A stretch of DNA of 64,000 nucleotides from Methylomarinovum tepidoasis (lineage in GTDB: Bacteria > Pseudomonadota > Gammaproteobacteria > Methylococcales > Methylothermaceae), in assembly GCF_030294985.1 (NCBI RefSeq), contig NZ_AP024718.1, forward strand, positions 1,627,001-1,691,000, given 5' to 3'. How positions within the stretch are numbered: position 1 is the stretch's first letter; each line of letters opens with the position of its first letter. This document shows, piece after piece, positions 28,160 to 39,513 of this stretch. The translations under genes and the position numbers were made by a program. A model generated the notes under the pieces. The model saw nothing but the letters and a program-made list of their open reading frames with translations. It was not told where the DNA came from and did not search any database.

Positions 28160-29050
28160 TCAGAAGGCCAGCATCTTCTGAATCTGCCAGATTTCCTCCC
28201 GCGCGGTTTCCAGCACGTTCATGCTGGTGTCGGCGTCCAGCCGTCCGGCGAGCAGTTTGCGGTAGGCGGGCACGGTGTCGATCCGGGGGAGCTGGCGGAT
28301 CTGGGGGGAACCGATGAAACTGTGCAGCTGCGACACCAGGACGATGTCGAGATAGTCCGGTTCCGGCCCTTCGTCGTGGAACCAGTCCTCGGCCTTACGG
28401 GCGATGACGGCGAAGTCCTCGGGGAAATCCCAGCGCTGCATGATGGCGGCCCCCACCGGTCCCCGGAGCCTGGCGATAGTGTGCTCCAGTTCCGCGGGAT
28501 CGCTGAGCAGGTCCATGTGGGCATCGGCAAAGGTGAGCACCGGCACTGCGCCGATGTCGTGGATCAGACCGATGAGCATGGCGCGGTCCGGATCGAAGCC
28601 GGGGGTCTTGTGGGCCAGCACGGCGCAGATGGCGGCTACGTAGCTGCTGTGCCGCCAGAGGGCGTTCATGCGTTTCCGGATCCGGTGGGATTTGGCCTGG
28701 AACACCGCCTTGAGCGCCAGGGTGGTGATGATGTGCTGTGCCGCTTTGAGGCCCAGGCGGGTGAGGGCCTGGGGACAGCTTTCGATGCGGCGTCGCCCCC
28801 GGTACAGGGGACTGTTGGCGATCTGGATCAGGCGGGCGGTGATGACCGGGTCCATCTGCACCACCCTGGCGATTTTGGTGTTGCTGGCCTTGGGATCGTT
28901 GATGGCGCGGCGGATCTTGAGGGAAATGTCGGGAATGGTGGGGAGGGAGAGCTTGTTTTCCTTCAGCGCCCGACAGCACTGCTGGAAGAAGGGGCCGGGG
29001 GATTCCGGCGCCTCGGAAGGATCGGTTTCGCTCTGGGAGGGTGCGGGCAT
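28160..29050 (-). CDS. HDOD domain signalling protein
   Basis: This 296-aa protein has a central HDOD domain (about residues 35-235: LPTIPDISLKIRRAINDPKAS, LIGLIHDIGAVPVLTFAD), a non-enzymatic relative of HD phosphodiesterases often linked to signal transduction and motility. No output domain is evident. It is the first gene of a unit with fliK (2-nt gap), so a flagellum-related role is plausible but inferred. Confidence 0.85.
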   Translation of the reverse strand: MPAPSQSETDPSEAPESPGPFFQQCCRALKENKLSLPTIPDISLKIRRAINDPKASNTKIARVVQMDPVITARLIQIANSPLYRGRRRIESCPQALTRLGLKAAQHIITTLALKAVFQAKSHRIRKRMNALWRHSSYVAAICAVLAHKTPGFDPDRAMLIGLIHDIGAVPVLTFADAHMDLLSDPAELEHTIARLRGPVGAAIMQRWDFPEDFAVIARKAEDWFHDEGPEPDYLDIVLVSQLHSFIGSPQIRQLPRIDTVPAYRKLLAGRLDADTSMNVLETAREEIWQIQKMLAF

Positions 29051-29085
29051 CAGCGGGTGTTTTTGTCGGCTTCGTCTTCAAGTCT

Positions 29086-29136
29086 AGCCGTTTTCCCGAC
29101 AAACGGCAGGGCGGTGGTGCGGGAAACCACCGCCCT
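29086..29136 (-). terminator. Hairpin region between lysS and the HDOD gene
   Basis: An 11-bp GC-rich hairpin (29108-29118 with 29126-29136, loop GCGGGAA) is immediately followed on the minus strand by a second hairpin (GCCGTTT and AAACGGC arms). The position 8 nt past the lysS stop fits transcription termination, although there is no long T-run. Confidence 0.6.
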
Positions 29137-29142
29137 GGCGGC

Positions 29143-30666
<1,524 letters not shown>

Positions 30667-30689
30667 TGCGGTTGGGGTGGGTTGGAAGA

Positions 30690-31794
<1,105 letters not shown>

Positions 31795-31887
31795 CGTGTC
31801 CTCGCGTTGGATAGAAATCAAATAATTCTACCTTAATTGACGTCTGCCGCCGCGTTAAGTTTACCGTCGTCAGACCGGGAGGATGGC

Positions 31888-32742
31888 ATGACACTGGAAA
31901 CCGCATTCCGGAATTATCTGGCCCGACAGCTTCGGGTGCTGGAGGTGGAGGAGGCCGGGATCGTTCAGGATGCCGATCCGGAGCCGCTGCACCGTTTCCG
32001 GGTCGCCCTGCGCCGCAGCCGCGCCGTGCTCGGGGAGATGCAAGCGGAGCTGGCGCCGGAACTTGCCGGACTGCGCCGGCAGATGGTCGCCGTCATGCGC
32101 CGGACCAACGCCCGCCGCGATGCCGACGTCTTCCTGGCGCTGCTGCCGGCGTGGCGCGGGCAGGCGCCGGACTGGCTCGCCGACGGCATCGAGGGCCTGG
32201 AACGGCCGCTGAGACGGCAGCGCGAGGAAGCCCACCGGGAGGTGCTCGCGCTGCTCGGGAGCGAGGAATACCGGAAGCTGAAGGCCGACTGGCATGCCTG
32301 GCTGACGGCGCCGGCAGGGGCGTGGCTGGCGGCGGAGCAGACCGAACCGCAGGCAAAGCTTCTGCAACGCCACATCGCAAGGCGGCGCAGGAAGGTGACA
32401 AAGCGGCTGCGGGCGCTGGCGCGCGATGCGGCGCCGGAAGCGGTGCACCGCCTGCGGATCGCGGTGAAGAAACTGCGCTACCTGCTGGAGTTCGCCGCCG
32501 CCAGCGGGGAAAGCGCAGGCGCGAGGAAGCGAATCGCCCGCCTCAAGCAATTGCAGGATCGGCTCGGCGCCCATCACGACGCGGCGGTCCAGTCCGCCTG
32601 GCTGAGGCGGATGCTGGTCGAAACCCCGCGTCTGTCCCGCCCCACCGCCGCCGTCATCGGCTGGCTGTCGGCGGAGCGCTGGCGGTGTCAGGCGCGGGCG
32701 CTGCGCAAACTGTCCCGGCTGTCCGACCGTTGGGACGACTAG
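31888..32742 (+). CDS. CHAD domain protein
   Basis: This 284-aa helical protein has conserved histidines, as in PLHRFRVALRRSRAVLGEM and AVHRLRIAVKKLRYLLEF, the hallmark of CHAD domains (polyphosphate-associated in characterised members). The ATG at 31888 has GGGAGG 5 nt upstream; an earlier open stretch lacks coding character. It stands alone, divergent from prfB and convergent with the Rieske gene: both stop codons lie in one CTAG at 32739-32742. Confidence 0.85.
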   Translation: MTLETAFRNYLARQLRVLEVEEAGIVQDADPEPLHRFRVALRRSRAVLGEMQAELAPELAGLRRQMVAVMRRTNARRDADVFLALLPAWRGQAPDWLADGIEGLERPLRRQREEAHREVLALLGSEEYRKLKADWHAWLTAPAGAWLAAEQTEPQAKLLQRHIARRRRKVTKRLRALARDAAPEAVHRLRIAVKKLRYLLEFAAASGESAGARKRIARLKQLQDRLGAHHDAAVQSAWLRRMLVETPRLSRPTAAVIGWLSAERWRCQARALRKLSRLSDRWDD

Positions 32743-33059
32743 TCCCAGCGGTCGTCGCGCACTTGGATCATCCCGTCCTTCACCCGCACCGGGAACACGT
32801 GCAAATCTTCGTAGGCCGGGGGGCTGAGGACCTCGCCGGTCTTGATGCAGAAGCGGGCGCCGTGGCGGGGACAGACGATCACGTCCCCTTCCACCTCGCC
32901 GCTGGCGATTTCCGCCCCGTCGTGGGTGCAGACGTCCTCGATGGCGTAGAACCCGCCGTCGAGATTGAACACCGCCACCTCGGTGCCGGCGACCTCGACG
33001 ACCACGTGCTGGCCCGCCTTCAGGTCCTCGACCTTACAAACATCGATCCAGTCGGACAT
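32739..33059 (-). CDS. Rieske [2Fe-2S] ferredoxin of the SUF cluster
   Basis: This is a 106-aa small Rieske protein with both cluster-binding boxes, CTHDG and CPRHGARF, of the non-haem iron oxygenase ferredoxin-subunit type. Such genes often close SUF operons. It lies downstream of sufU in the same direction, but the palindromic repeat copy B sits in the 156-nt gap. Its electron partner is unknown. Confidence 0.88.
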   Translation of the reverse strand: MSDWIDVCKVEDLKAGQHVVVEVAGTEVAVFNLDGGFYAIEDVCTHDGAEIASGEVEGDVIVCPRHGARFCIKTGEVLSPPAYEDLHVFPVRVKDGMIQVRDDRWD

Positions 33060-33096
33060 GGGTTGAATCCATCGTGCAGTTGTGAGTTCAGGCGTC

Positions 33097-33190
33097 GCAG
33101 GGGACGGGTGGAAGGGCGTACCCGGCCTGGACGGCCGGGTTTCGAGCCCCTAGGGAAGGGTTTACGGCGTTCCTGGAACCCGTTCCCTGC
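33097..33190. repeat. Dispersed cloverleaf-like palindromic repeat, copy B
   Basis: Outer arms 33097-33109 and 33178-33190 pair over 13 bp with one mismatch, enclosing an 8-bp hairpin (ACCCGGCC 33120-33127, loop TGGAC, GGCCGGGT 33133-33140). Sequence and architecture match copy A (10959-11056) with compensating changes in the stems. It occupies the sufU-Rieske gap. Confidence 0.82.
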
Positions 33191-33215
33191 GGCGATCCTT
33201 AAAGCTGGTGTTTGT

Positions 33216-33668
33216 CTATTCGGTGCTTACCGCTTCCTGCTCCCCCTTGATCGCCGCCTCCAGCGAATGCCAGGGCAGGGTGGCGCACTTGATCCGGGAC
33301 GGATACTGGCGCACCCCGGCCAGCACCGCCAGCTTGCCCAGTTCCTCCCGTTTCAGGTCGTCGTCCTGACCGGTGACGATCTTGTGGAAGGCCTCGAACA
33401 GTTTTTCCGCCTCCGCCAGCGTCTTGCCTTTGACGATTTCGGTCATCAGCGAGGCCGAGGCGGTGGAGATGGCGCAGCCCTGGCCCTGGAAGCTGACGTC
33501 GGCGATGCGGTCGCCGTCGAGCTTCAGGTACAGGGTGATGCGGTCGCCGCAGAGGGGGTTGTGGCCCTCGATGACTCGGTCGGCGTCCTCCATGGGGCGG
33601 AAATTGCGGGGATTGCGGTTGTGGTCGAAGACCACCTCCTGGTAAAGATCTCTGAGATCGTCGAGCAT
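33216..33668 (-). CDS. sufU: Iron-sulfur scaffold/sulfur acceptor SufU
   Basis: This 150-aa U-type protein takes sulfur from SufS and helps build clusters. The three cysteines are present in NPLCGD, GQGCAIS and RIKCATLPW, with the SufU-specific spacing. The start shares a base with the sufS stop (TGATG). Confidence 0.94.
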   Translation of the reverse strand: MLDDLRDLYQEVVFDHNRNPRNFRPMEDADRVIEGHNPLCGDRITLYLKLDGDRIADVSFQGQGCAISTASASLMTEIVKGKTLAEAEKLFEAFHKIVTGQDDDLKREELGKLAVLAGVRQYPSRIKCATLPWHSLEAAIKGEQEAVSTE

Positions 33669-34891
33669 CAGCCGAACACCTTGATGATTTCCTTCAATGC
33701 GTAGATGAGCAGATCCACCTCCTCGCGGGTGTTGTACATCCCGAAGGAGGCGCGGGCGGTGGCGGGTACCTGAAAGAAGTCCATCACCGGCATGGCGCAA
33801 TGGTGGCCGGCCCGGACCGCGATGCCGTAATGGTCGAGGAAGGTGCCCAGGTCGTGGGGATGGACCCGGTCCACCACGAAGGACAGGATCGCCCCCTTGT
33901 GCCGGGCGGTGCCGATCAGGCGCAGGCCCGGAACTTCGGCGGCGCGCTCGGTGGCGTATCGAATGAGGTCGTGCTCGTGGGCGGCGATGGCCTTGAGGCC
34001 GATTCCCTGCACGTACTCGATGGCCGCCGCCAGGCCTACCGCCTCGGCGATGGCCGGGGTGCCGGCTTCGAACTTGTAGGGCAGGTCGGCGTATTCGGTC
34101 TTCTCGAAGGTGACGGTGCGGATCATTTCCCCGCCCCCCTGCCACGGCGGCATCGCCTCGAGCAGCCCGCGCCGGCCGTAGAAGGCGCCGATGCCGGTGG
34201 GGCCGTAAACCTTGTGGCCGGAGAAAGCGTAGAAGTCGCAGCCGAGCGCCTGCACGTCCACCGCCAGATGGGGGGCCGCCTGGGCGCCGTCCACCAGCAC
34301 TTTGGCCCCGTGGGCGTGGGCCATGGCGGTCAGCCGTTTGACCGGATTGATGGTGCCGAGGGCGTTGGACATGTGGGTCACCGCCACCAGCCGGGTGCGG
34401 TCCGTCAGCAGCCGTTCGAATGCTTCCAGCAGCAGTTCGCCATGGGCGTCGATGGGGGCCACCTTCAGCACCGCCCCGGTCTGCTGGCACACCAGCTGCC
34501 AGGGAACGATGTTGGAGTGGTGCTCCATGGCGGTGATGAGGATTTCGTCGCCTTCCCTGAGGTTGGACCGCCCCCAGCTCTGGGCCACCAGATTGATGGC
34601 CTCGGTGGTGCCGCGGACGAAGACGATTTCCTCCACCGCCTCGGCGTTCAGGAACTGCCGCACGGTCTCGCGGGCGGCTTCGTATCTGGCGGTGGCGCGC
34701 TCGCCCAGGGTGTGGACGCTGCGGTGGATGTTGGCAAAATCGCGGCGGTAGAAATCCGCCAGGGTGTCGATGACGGCATTGGGCTTCTGGGCGCTGGCGG
34801 CGTTGTCCAGATACACCAGGGGCTTGCCGCGCACCTGCTGCCCCAGAATGGGGAAATCGGCCCGGATGCGGTCGATGGGGTAGGCGGTCAT
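33668..34891 (-). CDS. sufS: Cysteine desulfurase SufS
   Basis: SufS is a PLP enzyme releasing persulfide sulfur from cysteine, 407 aa. The PLP lysine lies in SGHKVYGPTGIG, the HHSN motif in TAMEHHSNIVPW, and the active cysteine in RAGHHCAMP. It is the group II desulfurase that works with SufU, which is next door. It overlaps sufD by 4 nt. Confidence 0.96.
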   Translation of the reverse strand: MTAYPIDRIRADFPILGQQVRGKPLVYLDNAASAQKPNAVIDTLADFYRRDFANIHRSVHTLGERATARYEAARETVRQFLNAEAVEEIVFVRGTTEAINLVAQSWGRSNLREGDEILITAMEHHSNIVPWQLVCQQTGAVLKVAPIDAHGELLLEAFERLLTDRTRLVAVTHMSNALGTINPVKRLTAMAHAHGAKVLVDGAQAAPHLAVDVQALGCDFYAFSGHKVYGPTGIGAFYGRRGLLEAMPPWQGGGEMIRTVTFEKTEYADLPYKFEAGTPAIAEAVGLAAAIEYVQGIGLKAIAAHEHDLIRYATERAAEVPGLRLIGTARHKGAILSFVVDRVHPHDLGTFLDHYGIAVRAGHHCAMPVMDFFQVPATARASFGMYNTREEVDLLIYALKEIIKVFG

Positions 34892-36249
34892 GTGTCCTCG
34901 TCCCGTTCGATGGCGTCGTTTCTATCCGCTCCCGCTGCGGAATCCGCGGGAGAATGGGAAAGGTCGTCGATTTCGATGCGATTGAAGCGATCGTCCAGTT
35001 GCCGGTGCAGATAAGCCCGCAGCGGGGCGATCCCGACCTGTTCGATCAGTTCGTTGACGAAGCCGTAGAGCAGCAGCTGGCGCGCGGCCGCCTGATCGAT
35101 GCCGCGGGTTTCCAGGTAGAACAGGGCGTCGGGGTCAAGCTGGCCGACGGTGACGCCGTGGGCGCACTTGACGTCGTCGGCGTAGATTTCCAGCTGCGGT
35201 TTGGTGTCGATCTCGGCGTCGTCCGACAGCAGCAGGTTGCGGTTGTTCATCGCCGCATCGGTGCGCTGGGCCCCGGGCTCGACGACGATGCGGCCCTGGA
35301 ACACGCTGCGGCCGCGCTGCTCGGCGATGGCCTTGTAGGCTTCGCGGCTGACGCCGTCCGGACGGGCGTGGACCAGCCGGGTGTGGCTGTCCAGATGACG
35401 GCGGCCGTCGGCCCAGTGGAGGCCGTCGAAGCGAGTTTCGCAGCCCCGCCCCAGGCGGGCGTGGATGTCGCTGCGGGCCAAAAGGGCGCCGAGGGCGAAA
35501 TGGATCTGGCGGCAGCGGGCGCCATCGGCCTGATCGACGTAGAAGCCGCCGAAGTGGAAGGCGCGGTCGTGTTCCTCCTGAATCTTGACGTGATCCAGCG
35601 TAGCGTTTTCCGCCAGCACCGCTTCGGTGACGTGGGCGGTCAGACCGGCTTCGACGGCGGCGTAGGACTCGATCACCGTCGCCCTGGCGCCCGCTTCCAG
35701 GCGGATCAGATGGCGGGTGGGGGCGGCGGCGGGCTGGGTCTGGATGTGGAGGATCTGGACCGGGTGTTCCAGTTCGACGCCGCTTTCCAGCCACAGCAGC
35801 ATCCCGCCGTGGAACAGGGCGGTATTGTAGGCGATGAAACCGTGGTCCTCGTCCACCGCCTGGCCGAGAATCCGGCTCACCTGATCGGGATGGCGGCGCA
35901 GAGCGGCGTCCAGATCGCACAGGATCACGTCGCCGGCCAGGGCCGGATGGGACAGGTCGCGGTGGAAATGACCGTCGATGAAGACCAGGTGCCAGCAGTC
36001 GGCCAAGAGGCGCTGCTGGACCCAGGCCACGTCCACGTGGCCGGATTCGGCGGCGACGGGAAAGCGTTTGCGCTCGATCGGGGGGGCGTTGGTGTAGCGC
36101 CATTCCTCCTCGCGGGGAGAGGGAAAACCACAGGCAACGAAACGTTCCAGGGCCTTGCGGCGTAGGCCGGCGAGCCAGGCCGGGGCGTTCTCGGCCAGAA
36201 CGTCGGTGCGCCGGCGCAGCGGTTCGATCACTTCGGCAGGGAGCGTCAT
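34888..36249 (-). CDS. sufD: SUF complex subunit SufD
   Basis: SufD is a beta-helix partner of SufB in the SufBCD scaffold. The 453-aa protein shows REEEWRYTN near the N-terminus and the conserved C-terminal DDVKCAHGVTVGQLDPDALFYLETRGI. The ATG at 36249 overlaps the sufC stop (ATGA); an open frame extends upstream only as a shadow of sufC. Confidence 0.95.
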   Translation of the reverse strand: MTLPAEVIEPLRRRTDVLAENAPAWLAGLRRKALERFVACGFPSPREEEWRYTNAPPIERKRFPVAAESGHVDVAWVQQRLLADCWHLVFIDGHFHRDLSHPALAGDVILCDLDAALRRHPDQVSRILGQAVDEDHGFIAYNTALFHGGMLLWLESGVELEHPVQILHIQTQPAAAPTRHLIRLEAGARATVIESYAAVEAGLTAHVTEAVLAENATLDHVKIQEEHDRAFHFGGFYVDQADGARCRQIHFALGALLARSDIHARLGRGCETRFDGLHWADGRRHLDSHTRLVHARPDGVSREAYKAIAEQRGRSVFQGRIVVEPGAQRTDAAMNNRNLLLSDDAEIDTKPQLEIYADDVKCAHGVTVGQLDPDALFYLETRGIDQAAARQLLLYGFVNELIEQVGIAPLRAYLHRQLDDRFNRIEIDDLSHSPADSAAGADRNDAIERDEDT

Positions 36250-37019
36250 CGGGCCTGGGCCTCCAGGTGGGCTTCGATCCAGCCGTAGCCTTTGGCTTCC
36301 AAGTCCTTGGCCAATTCCGGGCCGCCGGATTTGACGATGCGGCCGCCGGCGAACACGTGGACCACGTCCGGCACCACGTAGTCGAGCAGGCGCTGGTAGT
36401 GGGTCACCATCAAAAAACCGCGTTGCGGGCCGCGCAGGGCGTTGATGCCCTTGGCGACCACCTTGAGGGCGTCGATGTCCAGCCCCGAGTCGATCTCGTC
36501 GAGGATGCACAGGGTCGGTTCCAGCACCAGCATCTGCAGGATTTCGTTGCGTTTCTTCTCGCCGCCGGAGAAGCCCTCGTTGATGGCGCGATAGAGGAAC
36601 TGCTCGTCCATTTCCATCAGTTTCATCTTGTCCTTGACCAGGGCGATGAAGTCCATGGCGTCCACTTCCGGCTCGCCCCGATACTTGCGGATGGCGTTGA
36701 GGGCGGCTTTGAGGAAATAGATGTTGCTGACCCCGGGGATTTCCACCGGATACTGGAAGGCCAGAAACACCCCTGCGCGGGCGCGTTCCTCCGGCTTGAG
36801 CGCCAAAAGGTCCTGGCCCTGGTACCAGACTTTCCCTTCGGTGACCTCGTAGCCTTCGCGCCCGGCCAGCACGTTGGCCAGGGTGCTCTTGCCGGAGCCG
36901 TTGGGCCCCATGATGGCGTGGACTTGGCCGTAGTCGAGGGTCAGATCGATACCTTTGAGGATGGGTTTGTCCTCCACCCTGGCGTGGAGGTTTTCGATTT
37001 TGAGCAGGGGTTCGGTCAT
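36246..37019 (-). CDS. sufC: SUF complex ATPase SufC
   Basis: SufC is the ABC-type ATPase that drives SufBCD, 257 aa, with Walker A GPNGSGKST, signature FSGGEKKRNEI and Walker B CILDEIDSGLD. The ATG at 37019 gives the normal N-terminus (MTEPLLKIENLHAR). It lacks a well-spaced ribosome site (the nearest GAGG is 14 nt away) and would have been coupled to the stop of the original hicA frame (ATGA). Since hicA is now broken, this coupling is lost. Confidence 0.95.
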   Translation of the reverse strand: MTEPLLKIENLHARVEDKPILKGIDLTLDYGQVHAIMGPNGSGKSTLANVLAGREGYEVTEGKVWYQGQDLLALKPEERARAGVFLAFQYPVEIPGVSNIYFLKAALNAIRKYRGEPEVDAMDFIALVKDKMKLMEMDEQFLYRAINEGFSGGEKKRNEILQMLVLEPTLCILDEIDSGLDIDALKVVAKGINALRGPQRGFLMVTHYQRLLDYVVPDVVHVFAGGRIVKSGGPELAKDLEAKGYGWIEAHLEAQAR

Positions 37020-37218
37020 GACGGTTGGTCTATCCTCAAGTCTTTGCAGATTTTTCGTGCCAGAAGATCTTTGATTTCGCTGTGCCTGGGGACAGCAGTC
37101 AAATCGCCTGTTGCGAGATTCCTGTTGCGAGATTGCGCAAAATGGAGTGCCGCGATCCTTTGCGCGCCAGTTCACAGCCTTGGCGCAGCAAATGTCGGAT
37201 CAATGCCTGGCGTTTCAT
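37016..37218 (-). pseudogene. hicA: HicA-family toxin, disrupted by a 14-bp tandem duplication
   Basis: The start ([20 protein letters not shown]) and the catalytic region (GSRHSILRNLATG) are HicA-like, but after 39 codons the frame stops at 37099-37101. The cause is an exact tandem duplication of CCTGTTGCGAGATT (37107-37120 and 37121-37134). Removing one copy restores a 62-aa frame that continues DLTAVPRHSEIKDLLARKICKDL, the canonical HicA C-terminus, and ends in an ATGA overlap with sufC. The ATG overlaps the hicB stop. As written, the product lacks the C-terminal half. Confidence 0.9.
37107..37134. repeat. Tandem 14-bp duplication inside hicA
   Basis: Two adjacent identical copies of CCTGTTGCGAGATT. 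Fourteen is not a multiple of three, so the extra copy shifts the frame. Such perfect short tandem repeats can revert by slippage. Confidence 0.95.
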
Positions 37219-37424
37219 ACCGCCAGGGGAACTTCTTCATAATTCCCTTCGACCTGTTTTCTGGCTTCTTCCCGGCGGATTTCCAGAATGTCGCGGACGG
37301 CTTCCTGCAGACTGGCGAGGAGTTCTTCCTTCGTCCTTTCCTGGGCGTTGGCGCCAGGGACTTCCTCCACCCAGCCGATCCACCAATCCCCTTCCTTCTT
37401 GATGATGGCGGTGAACTGGTTCAT
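37215..37424 (-). CDS. hicB: HicB-family antitoxin
   Basis: This short 69-aa HicB-type protein has the partial RNase-H-like fold ([40 protein letters not shown]) and no DNA-binding tail, so autoregulation through its own operator is unlikely. The ATG overlaps the sufB stop and its stop overlaps the hicA ATG, placing it squarely inside the suf operon. It is intact while its toxin partner is broken. Confidence 0.9.
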   Translation of the reverse strand: MNQFTAIIKKEGDWWIGWVEEVPGANAQERTKEELLASLQEAVRDILEIRREEARKQVEGNYEEVPLAV

Positions 37425-38869
37425 CCCACGCTTCCTTCCAGACTGACGCCCAGCAGATTCTGCGCCTCCACCGCGAACTCCATCGGCAGTTCCTTGAACA
37501 CTTCCTTGCAGAAGCCGTTGACGATCATCGACACCGCGTCCTCCGGCGAGATGCCGCGTTGCTGGCAGTAGAACAGCTGGTCCTCGCTGATGCGTGAGGT
37601 GGTGGCCTCGTGTTCCACCTGGGCGTCGGCCCGCTTGACCTCGATGTAAGGGAAAGTGTGGGCGCCGCAGCGGTCGCCGATGAGGAGCGAGTCGCACTGG
37701 GTATAATTGCGCGCCCCTTCGGCGCTTTTGAGCACCTTCACCAGGCCGCGGTAGCTGTTCTGCGCCTTCCCGGCGGAGATGCCCTTGGAAATGATAGTGC
37801 TCCGGGTGTTTTTGCCGATGTGGATCATTTTGGTGCCGGTGTCGGCCTGTTGGTGGTGGTTGGTGACCGCCACCGAATAGAACTCGCCCACCGAACCGTC
37901 GCCGCGCAGGATGCAGCTGGGATACTTCCAGGTGATGGCCGAGCCGGTTTCCACCTGGGTCCAGGAGATCTTGGCCCGCTCCCCACGGCAGTCGCCACGC
38001 TTGGTGACGAAGTTGTAGATGCCGCCGCGGCCTTCCTCGTCGCCGGGATACCAGTTCTGCACCGTGGAGTATTTGATCCGGGCGTCCTTCATGGCGATCA
38101 GCTCCACCACGGCGGCGTGGAGCTGATGCTCGGAGCGCATGGGGGCGGTGCAACCTTCCAGATAGGAGACGTAACCGCCTTCCTCGACGATGATGAGGGT
38201 ACGCTCGAACTGGCCGGTGTTGGCGGCGTTGATGCGGAAATAGGTGGACAGTTCCATGGGGCAGCGCACCCCCTTGGGGACATAGACGAAGGAGCCGTCG
38301 GAAAACACCGCCGAGTTCAGGGCGGCGAAGAAGTTGTCCCCGGGCGGCACCACGCTGCCCAGATATTCGCGCACCAGATCCGGGTGTTTCTGCACCGCCT
38401 CGGAGATGGGGCAGAAGATCACCCCGGCTTTCTCCAGGGTTTCCTTGAAGGTGGTGGCCACCGAGACGCTGTCGAACACCGCGTCCACCGCCACTCCGGC
38501 CAGTCGCTCGCGCTCGTGTAGGGGGATGCCCAGTTTCTCGAAGGTCTCCAGCAGTTTGGGATCGACCTCGTCCAGGCTCTTGGGAGCGTTCTTGCGGGAT
38601 TTGGGGGCGGCGTAATAACTCAACGCCTGGTAGTCGATGGGCTGGTATTTGACGTGGGCCCAGCGGGGTTCTTGCATCTTCAGCCACAGGCGATAGGCGT
38701 TCAGGCGCCATTCCAGCAGCCACTGTGGCTCGTTCTTCTTGGCCGACAGGGCGCGGATGATGTCCTCGTTCAGCCCCGGCGGGAGGCGTTCCTCCTCCAC
38801 CTCGGTGACGAAGCCCTCTTCGTATTCGCGGCCGATGAGCCTTTCCAGATCTTTGCTGCTTGCTGCCAT
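37421..38869 (-). CDS. sufB: SUF complex scaffold subunit SufB
   Basis: SufB is the main scaffold of SufBCD, 482 aa. The opening [29 protein letters not shown], the [25 protein letters not shown] core and the C-terminal [13 protein letters not shown] are standard. It is the first structural gene after the Rrf2 regulator (17-nt gap) and is coupled to hicB. Confidence 0.96.
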   Translation of the reverse strand: MAASSKDLERLIGREYEEGFVTEVEEERLPPGLNEDIIRALSAKKNEPQWLLEWRLNAYRLWLKMQEPRWAHVKYQPIDYQALSYYAAPKSRKNAPKSLDEVDPKLLETFEKLGIPLHERERLAGVAVDAVFDSVSVATTFKETLEKAGVIFCPISEAVQKHPDLVREYLGSVVPPGDNFFAALNSAVFSDGSFVYVPKGVRCPMELSTYFRINAANTGQFERTLIIVEEGGYVSYLEGCTAPMRSEHQLHAAVVELIAMKDARIKYSTVQNWYPGDEEGRGGIYNFVTKRGDCRGERAKISWTQVETGSAITWKYPSCILRGDGSVGEFYSVAVTNHHQQADTGTKMIHIGKNTRSTIISKGISAGKAQNSYRGLVKVLKSAEGARNYTQCDSLLIGDRCGAHTFPYIEVKRADAQVEHEATTSRISEDQLFYCQQRGISPEDAVSMIVNGFCKEVFKELPMEFAVEAQNLLGVSLEGSVG

Positions 38870-38886
38870 GGGTTTTCTCTATGCTG

Positions 38887-39339
38887 TCAGCCCGCCGTCT
38901 CGTGCAGGCGGGTCAGGGATATGGGGTGTTCCCGGGAAACGGGCCGGACCATGTCCGCCAGGGTGACCGTCTCCAGGGCGGCCTGGATCGCCCGGTTGAT
39001 CAGCGCCCAGTTGCCGCGGATGTCGCAGCCGTCCGCCTGCCGGCACTGGTTCTCCGCCAGGCTGCATTCGGTCAGACCGATGGGGCCCTCCATCGCGGCG
39101 ATAAGTTCAGCCACGTTGATCCGTTCCGGCGCGCGTGCCAGACGGTAACCGCCGTGGGCGCCGCGTTCGGAATGGAAAATGCCCGCCTGGGTCAGGCGCT
39201 TGAGCACCTTCTGCGCCGTTGGCAGCGCGATGCCGACGGCGTCCGCGATCTCGGTGGCGCTGTGCATTTCGTGAGGCCGCCGGGCGCTGTGACAGGCGAT
39301 GACGATGGCGTAGTCGGTCAGTTTGCTGAGGCGTAACAT
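38887..39339 (-). CDS. SUF system Rrf2-family regulator
   Basis: This 150-aa Rrf2/IscR-type repressor has an N-terminal winged helix (MLRLSKLTDYAIVIAC, SATEIADAVGIALPTAQKVLKRL, GAHGGYRLAR) and cluster-ligating cysteines in ECSLAENQCRQADGCDIRGNW. It probably senses Fe-S status and represses its own operon; a candidate operator overlaps the predicted -10 box. Confidence 0.93.
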   Translation of the reverse strand: MLRLSKLTDYAIVIACHSARRPHEMHSATEIADAVGIALPTAQKVLKRLTQAGIFHSERGAHGGYRLARAPERINVAELIAAMEGPIGLTECSLAENQCRQADGCDIRGNWALINRAIQAALETVTLADMVRPVSREHPISLTRLHETAG

Positions 39340-39359
39340 ATTCTATTCTCATTGATCTG

Positions 39360-39393
39360 GACTATTTTAGTACCAAATGAATGCCCGAGTAAA
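39360..39393 (-). promoter_or_regulatory. Putative suf promoter with IscR type-1-like operator
   Basis: On the minus strand TTTACT (39393-39388), an 18-nt spacer and TAAAAT (39369-39364) make a plausible sigma-70 promoter. The -10 box lies inside GACTATTTTAGTA (plus strand 39360-39372), which fits the IscR type-1 core GACTRWWWYAGTC at 12 of 13 positions. Binding by the SUF Rrf2 regulator is an inference. Confidence 0.6.
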
Positions 39394-39513
39394 GAACTAG
39401 GTTTTATTGACGGCCCTGGTCGGCAAAGAGTTCGTCGGAACAGATTGCTCGGGTTCATGTGTGGGTATGTTGAACTATGCTTAGGAAACAAAAAATTGTA
39501 TCCAGACACTATC

